64,000 nt of DNA from Tepidisphaeraceae bacterium (GTDB lineage: Bacteria > Planctomycetota > Phycisphaerae > Tepidisphaerales > Tepidisphaeraceae). The position numbers were made by a program, and so were the translations under genes. Numbering within the stretch: position 1 is the first letter of the stretch; each line of letters begins with the position of its first letter. The notes below the pieces were generated by a model. The model worked only from the letters and a program-made list of their open reading frames with translations. It was not told the DNA's origin and did not search any database. This document shows, piece after piece, positions 49,471 to 59,330 of the stretch. The stretch is from the NCBI GenBank assembly GCA_035998445.1, contig DASYHQ010000028.1, positions 1 to 64,000 on the forward strand, written 5' to 3'.

Positions 49471-52400
49471 ATGCGTATTGGTAAAGTGATGTCGGGTGGA
49501 GATCTCGTCGCGAAGAAGCTTAACTCGGCGATATCGGCCGCGCTCAGGGGCGGGCGGCCGATGGAACGCCTGGAGCCTCGCCGGTCGTACTCAAGCGCAC
49601 CCATCGAGCGCCTCGAGGAGCGACGGCTGTTCGCCACGATCGGGCTCGACCCCACCTTCGGGGGTGGCGATGGCGTGGCGGCGACGGACGCCGAGCCCAA
49701 GGGGGCGGGATCGGTCACGTTGGCGGACGGGTCGATCGTCATCGGCGGCGTGCAGTACGCGTCGGAGGACGCGTTCCAGATCGTGTTGACCAAGCTGCGG
49801 CCCGACGGGAGCCTCGATACCACCTTCGGTGGCGGAGACGGCGTGGGGGAGATCACCGTACCGTACGACATGGACGGCGTCGGCGTCCGCGCGTTCGACA
49901 CTATCGCACCCGCGCCAGGCGGCAAGTTCGTCCTCGGCACGCGCCTGGGTGACCTTCAGGGCGGGCCCGTGTTCGACCTGTTTTTGGCCCGGTTCAACGG
50001 CGACGGGTCGATCGATAGTTCGTTCAGCGGGGACGGGCTCGTGACCGGGTTTGCCGGGAACGATATCCACGACGTGCTGGTCCAGCCCGACGGCAAGACC
50101 CTCGTTCTCGGCGAAGCCATCTACACCGAGATGTCGGTCACCCGGCTGAACGTCGATGGGTCGCTCGACCTGGGCTTTGGTGGGAACGGGACGGGCACGA
50201 TCTCGCGAAGCGTCGACCTCTTCACCGACGGGACTACGCTCGGCCTGACGCCGGACGGTCGTATTTACGTGGGCGGCGACGTCAGCGGCGATAACAGGGT
50301 TAACTATGCCCTCTTCCGATACACGTCGGCCGGACTGATCGATACCTCCTTCGGCGGTGGCGATGGGTACGTCTTGGGCGAGAACGGCGGCGCCAGGGAC
50401 ATGGTCGTCGAACCGAGCGGGAACGTGGTCATAATTGGCAGTTACGGCGCATACTACTCGGACATCGGGCTTCAGCGATTCACCGCCAATGGGACCGCGT
50501 CGACCTTCCAATTCTACTCGTCTTACAACAACGAGCCCCATGCCGGCCCCCCGTACGACAGCTACCCCAACTCGATCACGCAGTATGGTGGTAAGTTCTA
50601 CGTCGCGTTGGGCCAGGACACGCCCGCGTCCGGCGCCGACGAGAGCGCGCTGCTCCGCTTCAACGCGGATCTCACCCCCGACACAAGCTTCAACAGTCCC
50701 CCGGCCCCGGGTCAGCCCACCAACGGGTTCATCTACGATCGCAACGTCTTCTCGCAGGAGCGCCCCCGCATCGTCGACGTCGGCCCCACCGGCCGCGTGA
50801 CGGTGACGGACGCCGTTCGCGGCGTGTACGCCTTCAGCTACGGCGGGGACGACACGATCGCCCAAGCACTTCCGCTGGCCATCGGCACGACCAACTTCGG
50901 CGAGGTGTTCGACAACACCGACGTCGCGATGCGCAAGGTGACGGTCACGGCTGGCAAGCGCATCGGGTTCGACGTCGACCTGCCCGACGGCAGCTCGCTG
51001 AACTCGTACCTGCGCCTGTTCGACGCCCAGGGGCGCGAGCTGGCCAAGAACGATGACGCGCCGGCGCTCGGCGAACCAATCGGCGCTGACGCCTACCTCG
51101 ACTACACGTTCGCGACGGCCGGCACCTACTACGTGGGCGTCTCGGGGGCGGGCAACGACGCGTACAGCGCGGTCACCGGCGCGGGCGCTGTCCAAGCGAG
51201 TTTCGGGCGATTTGAGCTCACCGCAACCCCGCTCGCGCCCGAGGCCAACGGGCGCATCGCGGGCGCCGTCCCGCTGCCCATCAACACCACACGTTACGCG
51301 ACCGTCTCCGACCCTACGGACGTCGACGTCTACGCGGTCACCGTCGTCGCTGGCCAGCGCGTGATGTTCGACGTCGACAGCAACGGCAGCAGCTTGAACG
51401 GCTACCTGCGCCTGTTCGACGCCGGCGGTGCTCAGCTGGCATCTAACGACAATCGCGCCGCGCCGGGCGAACAGGTGGCGCTGATGCCGTACATCGATCA
51501 CACTTTCACGACGGCCGGCACGTACTACGTGGCGGTCTCCGGTAGTGGCAATAGCAGCTACAACCCAACCACCGGGACCGGCCGCACGCCGGGCAGCGTG
51601 GGCGCCTACTCGCTCGAGGTCACGGTCCCCGTCCGTGCCACGACCCCGCTGGGCCTGAACGACAGCGTCTTCCGCTCGATCGATGCCGGCACCGAGATCG
51701 ACTACTACGCGATCACCGTATCGGCCGGCCAGCGCGTCGGCTTCGACATGGATTCTGGTTTCAGTCCGCTGAACGGTTACCTGCGCGTCTTCTCGAGCGA
51801 CTGGCGCGAGCTGGCCCACAACGACAACGGCGCCGCCCCGGGCGAAGGCCCCACCCTGATGCCGTACCTCGAGTACGCGTTCGCCACGGCCGGCACGTAT
51901 TACGTCAGCGTCAGCGGCTACCCGAACACCGGTTACGACCCACTGACGGGCCTCGGCACCGTTTCCGGAAGCACCGGCACGTACCGGCTGTCCACCATGA
52001 CGCCTCCACTTCCGCCGGTGGAATCCAATGACCGGATTTCGACGGCCGACCGCGCATCGCTGAACGCGACGAAGACCAACCAGGACATCGCCGACGGCAC
52101 CGACGTCGACCTCTACCGCGTCACCGTACAGCAGGGCCAGCGCGTTGGCTTCGACGTCGACACCAACGGCAGCCCGCTCGACAGCTACATGCGCCTGTTC
52201 GACAGCAGCGGGCGGCAGCTGGCCGCCAACGACGACGGCATCGCGCCCGGCGAGCAGATCCACCGCAGCCCGTATATCGCCTACACGTTCCCCGCCGCCG
52301 GCACGTACTACGTCGCCGTCAGCGGCAAGGACAACCGGGCCTACAACCCGATCACCGGCGGCGGCGACACGAACGGCAGCAGCACCGGCGCCTACACGCT

Positions 52401-52833
52401 GGACGTGCGCGTCCTGCCGGGCCCGACGCCGACCGACACGAACGACCGGCTGTCGACCGCGACGGGCGCGCCGCTGAACACGACGAAGACCAATCAGGAC
52501 ATCGCCGACGGCACCGATGTCGACCTGTTCCGCATCACCGTCGCCGCCGGCCAGCGCATCGGCTTCGACGTCGACAACAACGGCAGCGGCCTCGACAGCT
52601 ACATGCGCCTGTTCGACGCCAGCGGCCGGCAGCTGGCCGCCAACGAGAACGGCGTCGCGCCCGGCGAGCAGATCCACCTCAGCCCGTACATCGCCTACAC
52701 GTTCGCGACGGCCGGCACGTACTACGTCGCCGTCAGCAGCACCGGCAACACCGGCTACGACCCGCTGAGCGGCTTGGGCGACGTGCTCGGCCGCAGCACC
52801 GGCGCCTACACGCTCGACATCCGCGTGCTGTAA
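49471..52833 (+). CDS. Large surface protein: LExRRLF motif, delta-60 repeats and five PPC-like domains
   Basis: The 1120-residue product carries an N-terminal PIERLEERRLFATIG at about 43-57, the LEPR-XLL-type motif found at the start of large planctomycete surface proteins. Residues about 60-440 are delta-60-type repeats with LRPDGSLDTTFGGGDGVG, LNVDGSLDLGFGGNGTG and similar. Five PPC-like beta-sandwiches follow (about 455-595, 595-720, 720-850, 850-985, 985-1120); the best conserved read DVDLFRITVAAGQRIGFDVD, SYMRLFDASGRQLAAN and FATAGTYYVAVS. The last two are nearly identical. No classical signal peptide is seen, so export may use the N-terminal motif. Two similar genes follow in the same direction. 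Confidence 0.85.
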   Translation: MRIGKVMSGGDLVAKKLNSAISAALRGGRPMERLEPRRSYSSAPIERLEERRLFATIGLDPTFGGGDGVAATDAEPKGAGSVTLADGSIVIGGVQYASEDAFQIVLTKLRPDGSLDTTFGGGDGVGEITVPYDMDGVGVRAFDTIAPAPGGKFVLGTRLGDLQGGPVFDLFLARFNGDGSIDSSFSGDGLVTGFAGNDIHDVLVQPDGKTLVLGEAIYTEMSVTRLNVDGSLDLGFGGNGTGTISRSVDLFTDGTTLGLTPDGRIYVGGDVSGDNRVNYALFRYTSAGLIDTSFGGGDGYVLGENGGARDMVVEPSGNVVIIGSYGAYYSDIGLQRFTANGTASTFQFYSSYNNEPHAGPPYDSYPNSITQYGGKFYVALGQDTPASGADESALLRFNADLTPDTSFNSPPAPGQPTNGFIYDRNVFSQERPRIVDVGPTGRVTVTDAVRGVYAFSYGGDDTIAQALPLAIGTTNFGEVFDNTDVAMRKVTVTAGKRIGFDVDLPDGSSLNSYLRLFDAQGRELAKNDDAPALGEPIGADAYLDYTFATAGTYYVGVSGAGNDAYSAVTGAGAVQASFGRFELTATPLAPEANGRIAGAVPLPINTTRYATVSDPTDVDVYAVTVVAGQRVMFDVDSNGSSLNGYLRLFDAGGAQLASNDNRAAPGEQVALMPYIDHTFTTAGTYYVAVSGSGNSSYNPTTGTGRTPGSVGAYSLEVTVPVRATTPLGLNDSVFRSIDAGTEIDYYAITVSAGQRVGFDMDSGFSPLNGYLRVFSSDWRELAHNDNGAAPGEGPTLMPYLEYAFATAGTYYVSVSGYPNTGYDPLTGLGTVSGSTGTYRLSTMTPPLPPVESNDRISTADRASLNATKTNQDIADGTDVDLYRVTVQQGQRVGFDVDTNGSPLDSYMRLFDSSGRQLAANDDGIAPGEQIHRSPYIAYTFPAAGTYYVAVSGKDNRAYNPITGGGDTNGSSTGAYTLDVRVLPGPTPTDTNDRLSTATGAPLNTTKTNQDIADGTDVDLFRITVAAGQRIGFDVDNNGSGLDSYMRLFDASGRQLAANENGVAPGEQIHLSPYIAYTFATAGTYYVAVSSTGNTGYDPLSGLGDVLGRSTGAYTLDIRVL

Positions 52834-52861
52834 AGGTACTCGTGAAGGTGCGGATGAATCA

Positions 52862-52893
52862 CACCGGTGCCTGCCGAGAGGCGGGCGCCGGTG
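52862..52893 (+). terminator. Hairpin after the first surface protein gene
   Basis: CACCGGTGCCTGCC (52862-52875) pairs with GGCGGGCGCCGGTG (52880-52893) with two G-T pairs. There is no T-run, so it may be partial or Rho-assisted. Confidence 0.5.
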
Positions 52894-52970
52894 ATCCGGC
52901 CGACAGGCGTGCAAGGGTGAGGGTGTCACCTGTAGGCCTGTCGTGGAAAGCCAAAAAAAGGGAAGATTTC

Positions 52971-55622
52971 ATGCATTTCATCAAGCGAAAGTCACAGGCG
53001 TTGTCCAAGACCAATCGCCGGCCGTCCGCATCGACAAGGGCCGTCGCGACGGCTTGTCACCGTGCGGCCATCGAGCAGCTGGAGGACCGCCGGCTGTTCA
53101 ACGCCGCGATCGCCGCGGTGCCGGGCGAGCGGTCGGCCGACAACACGATCGCCGGTGCCAACGCGCTGCCGTTGAACACCGTGGTGGAAGGACGGACGTT
53201 CGACAGCACGGACATCGCGATCTTCAAGTTGGTCGCCACGCCGGGACAGACGATCAAGATTGATCTCGATAACGGTTCGACGAGCGGGCTCAACTCGTAC
53301 ATGCGCCTGTTCGACGCCAGCGGCCGCCAGTTGGCCGCCAACGACGACGAGCTGGCGACGCCGCCGTTTGGTCAGACGGCCAACGATTCGTTCATCACCT
53401 ACAAGTTCCCCGCCGCCGGCACGTACTACGTCGGCATCAGCGGCAACCGGAACACGACCTACAACCCGGTCGACGGCACCGGCACCACCGGCTCGAGCTG
53501 GGGCGCGTTCTTCCTGACCGCCATCCCGCTGCCGCCGGTCGACACGAACGACACGCTCGCCAGCGCGACCGGCGCGCCGCTGAACACGACGAAGATCAAC
53601 CAGGACATCGCGATCGACGGCACCGACGTCGATCTGTTCCGCGTCACCGTCGCCGCCGGCCAGACGGTCGGCTTCGACCTCGACACCAACGGTAGCCCGC
53701 TCGACGCGTACATGCGCCTGTTCGACAGCGGTGGCAACCAGCTCGACGCCAACGATGACGGCGTCGCGCCCGGCGAGCAGATGCACCGCAGCCCCTACCT
53801 CGCCCACACGTTCGCGCGGGCCGGCACGTACTACGTCGGCATCAGCGGCAAGGGCAACCAGGGCTACGATCCGCTCACCGGCGACGGCGACGCGGTCGGC
53901 AGCAGCGGCGCCTACACGCTCGACGTGCGCACGCTGGCAACGCCGGCCGTGCCGACCGATACCAACGACCGCATCGCCACCGCGATCGGCGCGCCGCTGA
54001 ACACGATCAAGTTCAACCAGAGCATCGTCGAGCCGCGCGACGTCGACATGTTCCGCTTCACCGTCACGGCCGGCCAGCGCATCGGCTTCGACGTCGACAC
54101 GAACGGCAGCCCGCTGGACGGCTACCTGCGCCTCTTCGACTCTAGCGGCAACCAGCTGGCCGCCAACGACGACGGCGCCGCCGAGTTCGAGCGGCCGCAC
54201 CGCAGCCCGTACCTCGCCCACACGTTCGCGCGGGCCGGCACGTACTACGTCGGCATCAGCGGCAAGGGCAACCAGAACTACAACCCGCTGACCGGCGCCG
54301 GCGACGCCGCCGGCAGCACCGGCGCGTACACGCTGGAGCTCAACGACCTGGCCTTCGGCGGCCAGAGCAGCTACGGCGGTGCCGACGCGACCGTCACCAC
54401 TGTCGACGTCGCGTTCGACGCCGCCGGCAACCGCTACGTGCTGTCGGACTTCCGCGGCACCGTCGACTTCGACCCGGGCCTGGGCATCACGACGCTCTCG
54501 ACGACCACCGAGCCGCTGCGCGCGCTGGCGAAGTATGCGCCGGACAACAAGCTGATCTACGTCCGCACGGTGGACAAGTCGGACAACGGCCGCCCGATGG
54601 ACGACCTGGCGGTCACGCCCAACGGGCACGCGTACGTCGGCTGGAACGACATCGACAATTTCGGGACCACCTTTGAGATCAACCGGTTCGGAGTCAGCCA
54701 CATCAAGCCCGACGGATCCGACGGCATCGGCTTATCGCGACGCGGCATCAGCGATGGGTACCCACTCGCCGTCAACGCGCTGGCGGTCGCGCCGGACGGC
54801 ACGCTGTTCATCGGTGGGTACTTCAATTCCCCCGATGGCAACTACGGCTTAATCGAGTCGCTCAACGAGGACGGTACCGAAGGCCGGCTGAACCGCAGCT
54901 ACTACGGTTCCAACGGGATCGAAGCCCTCGTCGTCGCCCCGTCCGGTGACATCTATGTCGGTACGGACGGATCGTTGACCAATTATGAGGACCCGGCCCT
55001 AGCGGTGTCGAAGATCGACGGCACGACCGGCGATGTCGTTTGGGAACAACCGGTCGGCCGCGAGGGGAACTCGAGCAACAGGATCGGGTCCATCTCCGGC
55101 CTCGCGTACGATACCGCCAACAATCGCTTGTTCGTTAGCGGGAACCACACGACAGACGCAGGCAATGTCGACTTCGACCCCACCGCCGGCGTCCAACACC
55201 TGCCCGCCGGTGACTTCGTCTGGGCGCTGACCGAGTCCGCCGACGGCCGGTCCGTCGTCGCCGGCCAAGCCGTGTCCACGGTTGGCAACGAGATGCAGAT
55301 CGACAGCGCCGGCAACGTCTACGTCGCGGATACGTTCAGCGGCACGGTCGACGCCAATCCGGGCAGCGGCGTGCGCAACGTCACCAGCGCCGGGGGCACC
55401 GACGCCATCGTCACCAAGCTCACCGGCGGCCTCCAGTTCAACGACGCGTTCCGCATCGGTGGCAGCGGCGACGACACCGTGCAGGGCATCACGATGTTCG
55501 ACGACGACCTGTACGTCGCCGGCAGCTACCAGGGCACCGTCGACTTCCTGCCCGGCAACGGCACCGTCAACCGCACCGCCAACGGTGATCAGGACGGCTA
55601 CGTCGTACGCGTGTTCGCTTAA
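52971..55622 (+). CDS. Large surface protein: LExRRLF motif, three PPC-like domains, SBBP-like repeats
   Basis: The 883-residue product has IEQLEDRRLFNAAIA near residues 31-45. Three PPC-like domains lie at about 55-185, 190-325 and 330-465 (DVDMFRFTVTAGQRIGFDVD; YLRLFDSSGNQLAANDDGAA; RAGTYYVGISGKGNQ). The rest (about 470-883) is a propeller-like region with SBBP-type repeats: DGTLFIGGYFNSPDG, GGSGDDTVQGITMFDDDLYV, VDFLPGNGTVNR. ATG 52971 follows GGGAAGATTTC; the in-frame upstream part is intergenic hairpin and is not used. Domain order is the reverse of the neighbour. Likely exported. Confidence 0.85.
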   Translation: MHFIKRKSQALSKTNRRPSASTRAVATACHRAAIEQLEDRRLFNAAIAAVPGERSADNTIAGANALPLNTVVEGRTFDSTDIAIFKLVATPGQTIKIDLDNGSTSGLNSYMRLFDASGRQLAANDDELATPPFGQTANDSFITYKFPAAGTYYVGISGNRNTTYNPVDGTGTTGSSWGAFFLTAIPLPPVDTNDTLASATGAPLNTTKINQDIAIDGTDVDLFRVTVAAGQTVGFDLDTNGSPLDAYMRLFDSGGNQLDANDDGVAPGEQMHRSPYLAHTFARAGTYYVGISGKGNQGYDPLTGDGDAVGSSGAYTLDVRTLATPAVPTDTNDRIATAIGAPLNTIKFNQSIVEPRDVDMFRFTVTAGQRIGFDVDTNGSPLDGYLRLFDSSGNQLAANDDGAAEFERPHRSPYLAHTFARAGTYYVGISGKGNQNYNPLTGAGDAAGSTGAYTLELNDLAFGGQSSYGGADATVTTVDVAFDAAGNRYVLSDFRGTVDFDPGLGITTLSTTTEPLRALAKYAPDNKLIYVRTVDKSDNGRPMDDLAVTPNGHAYVGWNDIDNFGTTFEINRFGVSHIKPDGSDGIGLSRRGISDGYPLAVNALAVAPDGTLFIGGYFNSPDGNYGLIESLNEDGTEGRLNRSYYGSNGIEALVVAPSGDIYVGTDGSLTNYEDPALAVSKIDGTTGDVVWEQPVGREGNSSNRIGSISGLAYDTANNRLFVSGNHTTDAGNVDFDPTAGVQHLPAGDFVWALTESADGRSVVAGQAVSTVGNEMQIDSAGNVYVADTFSGTVDANPGSGVRNVTSAGGTDAIVTKLTGGLQFNDAFRIGGSGDDTVQGITMFDDDLYVAGSYQGTVDFLPGNGTVNRTANGDQDGYVVRVFA

Positions 55623-55837
55623 ATGTCCTTGTCACTCGTGCGACCGACAACACGTGCTAATCGCGCGATCTGTGACAACATGCAACCAGAAGAGCACCGA
55701 TCCCGGCGGTTAACGCGGCCGGGTCGGACTGTGCGGGTGAGCTGGAGGCCGCGAGGCCGAGTTGGCGCGACCGGCCAGCCCAACCGCGAGCCGGGACGAA
55801 GGGTATATGGGAAGCACAGCTTTCCAAGGGAGTCACG

Positions 55838-58498
55838 ATGCGAGTTGAATCAGATGTTCGTGCGACACAACGCCTTCGCCGTACGTTGGGACGAGCCGCA
55901 TCAGTAGCGGTGGAATCGCTGGAAAGGCGACAGCTCTTTGCGGCGGGCACGTTGGATCCGACGCTCGGCGGTGGCGATGGCTCGGTGACCGTGCCGCTGC
56001 CCGACAGCCGCACCGCGGACGTCTTCACGCTCGATGACGGGCGATCGATCGTCGTGGGTGACTATAGGGCCCCCTCGGGCGAGCGTGACATGTTCGTCGC
56101 CCGCCTGACCTATACCGGCGCGCTCGACCCGACGTTCGGCGGTGGTAAGGGGTACACGCAGATCGACTTCCGCGACGACGACACGGCGTCGGTCGTGAAG
56201 CCCGGCTTCCGCGGGCAGATCTTCGTCGGTGGGTACACGGCCTCCGGTCCCGAGACCGGCGTCGGCGTCGACTTCGCCGTCGCGCGCCTGACCGGCGACG
56301 GCGCGCTCGACACCACCTTCAGCAACGACGGGCGCGTGGTGCTCAACAACGCGAAGGAGGGGGGCGTCCGAAACGACTTCCTCCGCGACCTCCACGTGCT
56401 GGGCAACAGCGCGCTCGTCGTCGGCACGTCCGAATCGACCGACGGCAGCAACACGTCCAGCGTGATGCTTGCCCGGTTCAAGGGGTCGGGCGCGCTCGAC
56501 AATCAGTTCGGCGGCGGCACGGGGTACGTCGCGTACCGCGGGGCGACCCAGCGCGCCGAGGGCAACGCGATCGCGTACAACGGCGCGATCTTCGTCGGTG
56601 GGTCCGTCCTCGTCGACACGCCGGAGTACGCGCCGTCCACCGACCTGGCGGTCTTCCGCTTCTATCCGGACGGGCGGATCAATCCGAAGTTCCTCCGCGA
56701 GGGCGTGGCCACGCACAACGTCGGGCAATCGACGAACACCGAGTCGGGCGAAACCGTCGTCACCGGGCTGTCGAACGACGCGATTTACGACCTGAGCGTG
56801 CCGCCGGGTTCGGACATCATCGCCGTCGGGCGCAGCAGCTACGTCGAGGGGTCGTTCGACCCGGTCGTCGACCAGGTGCTCGTGCGCTTCAGCCAGTACG
56901 CGACGGTGAAGAACATCGCGACCGACGGCATCTACGATACCGGGTCCGCCCCGCAGTTAACGTTCGCCAACGAACTGCAGATCGTGGACGACAAGATCAT
57001 AACGGCCGGCTCGGGCAACTACGGCAGCGTGTACGCGGCGCGCTACAACTTCTCCGACTTCTCAGCCGACGCCACGTTCAACCCCGGCGCCGGCGGGGCC
57101 GATCACGTCGCCAGCTACGCGACCGACGTCTACCCCGGCAACGAGCGCGTGGGCCTGACGATCGCGCGCAACGGGGCGATCGTGCTGGCCGGCGAGACCG
57201 CAACCACAGATGACGCTCGCGGCCTCGTCGTGCGATTCAATGGAACCTTCGTCGATCTGGACGACCAGATCGAAGAGGTCCGTTATCGTGACTCCCGAAT
57301 CCTGCACCCGGAGAGCTTCCTCGGGGTGACGTCCGATCGGCTGTTCAACAGCACCGACGTCAACATCTATGAGATCCCTCTGTACACCTTCCGCGGTGAC
57401 GCGATCCGAATCGACCTGGACCGGACCGGCGACAGCGGGTTGGACTCGTACATGCGGCTGTTCGAGTTCGGAAGTGAGGGGCGCGCGTTCGAGCTTGCCT
57501 CAAACGATAACGGGTCGGCCGTCGGCGAGGGGGCGACGAACGACTCGTACTTGGAGTTCATGCCAACGCTTGACTATGTGTACTTGGCCGTTTCTGGCAA
57601 GTTCAATCGGACGTACAACGCTGTCACCGGCGATGGCGACGTCGGCTCCAGCTGGGGCGGGTACACGCTGCGACTGAACCCCGTCGACTATAACAAGTCG
57701 CGCGATACCTCGCAGGCGCTGTTGGGCAATCTGACCGCCTTCGGGCGCGTCGAGGACCTGGACGACGAGGACTTCTACAAGCTCGAGGTGCAGGCCGGGC
57801 AGACCTACGAGTTCGACGTCGACAACAACGGCAGCAAGCTCGACGGGCACATGAGGTTGTTTGCCGCCACGGGCGACGTGGCCCTGGCATCCAACGACAA
57901 CGGCACCGCCCCTGGTGAACAGCCGTTCATCGCGCCGTTCATCCGGCACACCTTCGCCACGAGCGGCACGTACTACGTGGCCATCAGCGGCAAGGGCAAC
58001 ACGGGTTATGACCCGGACACCGGTCTTGGTGGGCCGCTCGGGTCGAGCGTTGGGGACTACAACCTGAACGTCCGGCTGGTGGGCGAGGACAACCCTGCCG
58101 ACGTCAATCGACTAATCGGCACGGCCACCCCCGCGGCGCTGAACGCCACCAAGACGAACGAGAGCATCTCGCCGGGGACGGACGTCGACATGTTCAAGTT
58201 CACCGTGACGGCCGGCCAACGGGTCGGGTTCGACGTCGACACCAACGGCAGCCCGCTCGACAGCTACATGCGCCTGTTCGACGCCGACGGTGAACAACTG
58301 GCCGCGAGCGACAACGGTGTAGCGCCCGGCGAGCAAATGCACCGCAGTCCCTACCTGGCCTATACGTTCACGACGGCCGGCACCTACTACGTCGGCATCA
58401 GCGGCAAGCAGAACACGTTCTACCGGCCACTGACCGGACTGGCCTATCGCGACGGCGATAGCACCGGCGCGTACACGCTCGACCTGCGCGTGCTGTAG
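55838..58498 (+). CDS. Large surface protein: LExRRLF-like motif, delta-60 repeats and three PPC-like domains
   Basis: The 886-residue product starts MRVESDVRATQRLRR and has VESLERRQLFAAGTLD near 28-43, a variant of the same N-terminal motif. Residues about 45-475 are delta-60-type repeats (GTLDPTLGGGDGSVTVPLPD, LTYTGALDPTFGGGKGYTQI). Three PPC-like domains follow (about 480-620, 620-750, 750-886); the last reads DVDMFKFTVTAGQRVGFDVD, SYMRLFDADGEQLAASDNGV and AGTYYVGISGKQN. CAAGGGAGT precedes ATG 55838. With 49471 and 52971 it forms a row of three paralogous surface genes, each with its own ribosome site and 130-220 base gaps. Confidence 0.85.
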   Translation: MRVESDVRATQRLRRTLGRAASVAVESLERRQLFAAGTLDPTLGGGDGSVTVPLPDSRTADVFTLDDGRSIVVGDYRAPSGERDMFVARLTYTGALDPTFGGGKGYTQIDFRDDDTASVVKPGFRGQIFVGGYTASGPETGVGVDFAVARLTGDGALDTTFSNDGRVVLNNAKEGGVRNDFLRDLHVLGNSALVVGTSESTDGSNTSSVMLARFKGSGALDNQFGGGTGYVAYRGATQRAEGNAIAYNGAIFVGGSVLVDTPEYAPSTDLAVFRFYPDGRINPKFLREGVATHNVGQSTNTESGETVVTGLSNDAIYDLSVPPGSDIIAVGRSSYVEGSFDPVVDQVLVRFSQYATVKNIATDGIYDTGSAPQLTFANELQIVDDKIITAGSGNYGSVYAARYNFSDFSADATFNPGAGGADHVASYATDVYPGNERVGLTIARNGAIVLAGETATTDDARGLVVRFNGTFVDLDDQIEEVRYRDSRILHPESFLGVTSDRLFNSTDVNIYEIPLYTFRGDAIRIDLDRTGDSGLDSYMRLFEFGSEGRAFELASNDNGSAVGEGATNDSYLEFMPTLDYVYLAVSGKFNRTYNAVTGDGDVGSSWGGYTLRLNPVDYNKSRDTSQALLGNLTAFGRVEDLDDEDFYKLEVQAGQTYEFDVDNNGSKLDGHMRLFAATGDVALASNDNGTAPGEQPFIAPFIRHTFATSGTYYVAISGKGNTGYDPDTGLGGPLGSSVGDYNLNVRLVGEDNPADVNRLIGTATPAALNATKTNESISPGTDVDMFKFTVTAGQRVGFDVDTNGSPLDSYMRLFDADGEQLAASDNGVAPGEQMHRSPYLAYTFTTAGTYYVGISGKQNTFYRPLTGLAYRDGDSTGAYTLDLRVL

Positions 58499-58536
58499 CG
58501 CGCCCGGCGATCGGCTGACAATTCGTTTCGCTGTAG

Positions 58537-58570
58537 GGCGGACGCCGCGTGGGTGCGGCGTCCGCCTTGC
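58537..58570 (+). terminator. Terminator after the third surface protein gene
   Basis: GGCGGACGCCGC (58537-58548) pairs with GCGGCGTCCGCC (58555-58566), followed by TTGCGTTG. Confidence 0.8.
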
Positions 58571-58654
58571 GTTGTGGGATGGGTCAGAGGCGGATAACCG
58601 CACATCGCTCGTTCATCGATATGGAGCGATGCCCCCTCTCTCCCTTATCCACCA

Positions 58655-58725
58655 GAATTTGACTCCCGACCCCTTATCCACCTTCCGACCCCTTATCCAC
58701 CTTCGACCCCTTATCTACCTTTGTC
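58655..58725. repeat. Short tandem repeat CGACCCCTTATCCACCTT
   Basis: The unit CGACCCCTTATCCACCTTC (about 20 bases) is repeated three times between 58668 and 58722, the last two slightly diverged. It lies directly upstream of the zinc-ribbon gene. Confidence 0.65.
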
Positions 58726-58754
58726 GTCTAAGATCACGGACGGAGGTCAATGCG

Positions 58755-59153
58755 GTGACAGAATTTACTCTCACTCTACCCCGGATGAAACTTGAGTGCC
58801 GACGCTGCCGCCATACTTGGAAGCAGGGTGTGCCACTGTGGGATCGCGGGCATCTGCTCATGAAGCGCGGAGGCAGGATCGTCTACGTTGAAGACGACTT
58901 GGCCTACCTGCTCGACAAATCCATTGACGTCGCGGTTTTGCCGCTGCTTCAAGGAATTGGCTACTCAGCCTTCGTCAACGCCTGTCCGCAATGTGACCAC
59001 GTAGACATTCGACTCGTGCGCGGACTGCTGGCGCCGCCGGACTACGGAAGCGAGGATTTCGCCTGTACGGATCTGGACGAAGGTGACTTCATCAAAGCCG
59101 AGTCGAGATGGCAGCTCCGGCCTGAAGCAATTGAAGCGCTCACGCGGTCATAA
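58755..59153 (+). CDS. Zinc-ribbon-like protein of unknown function
   Basis: The 132-residue product carries two Cys pairs: LECRRCRHTW near the start and NACPQCDHVD near residue 78, spaced as in a zinc ribbon with an insertion. The rest is acidic (DLDEGDFIKAES). GTG 58755 follows CGGAGG at 7 bases; the longer frame runs through the tandem repeat and is rejected. Nucleic-acid binding is possible but unproved. No neighbour gives context. Confidence 0.6.
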   Translation: MTEFTLTLPRMKLECRRCRHTWKQGVPLWDRGHLLMKRGGRIVYVEDDLAYLLDKSIDVAVLPLLQGIGYSAFVNACPQCDHVDIRLVRGLLAPPDYGSEDFACTDLDEGDFIKAESRWQLRPEAIEALTRS

Positions 59154-59159
59154 CCTAGT

Positions 59160-59328
59160 CTCGTACGGCCGGTGGCAAGGTTTGCAACCAAACCTTGACG
59201 AGCGTTCCAGCCGGGTCGACGACCAAGGTTTGAGTACGAACCTTGCCACCCGCCAGAATATCCTCGCGGGATCGTTGACGGGCCAACAGCGCCCACGGAT
59301 ATTCTGGATGTCCCCTTTCCCTCGTCCC
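59160..59328. repeat. Two palindromes: GTGGCAAGGTTTG element and reversed AAAAGGGGACATCC element
   Basis: The first (59166-59251) has GGTGGCAAGGTTTGCAACCA left and GAACCTTGCCACC right. The second (59252-59328) is the fourth copy of the element at 10635, 11213 and 11463, in reverse orientation with a shortened left arm: CCAGAATATCC and GTTGACGGGCCAACAGCGCC and GGATATTCTGGATGTCCCCT. Confidence 0.75.
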
Positions 59329-59330
59329 TG

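Noticed and set aside
49591-52929. Very long minus-strand frame over the first surface protein
   Set aside because: Arg/Val/Ala-rich shadow of a high-GC gene; its repeats mirror the PPC repeats of the plus strand.
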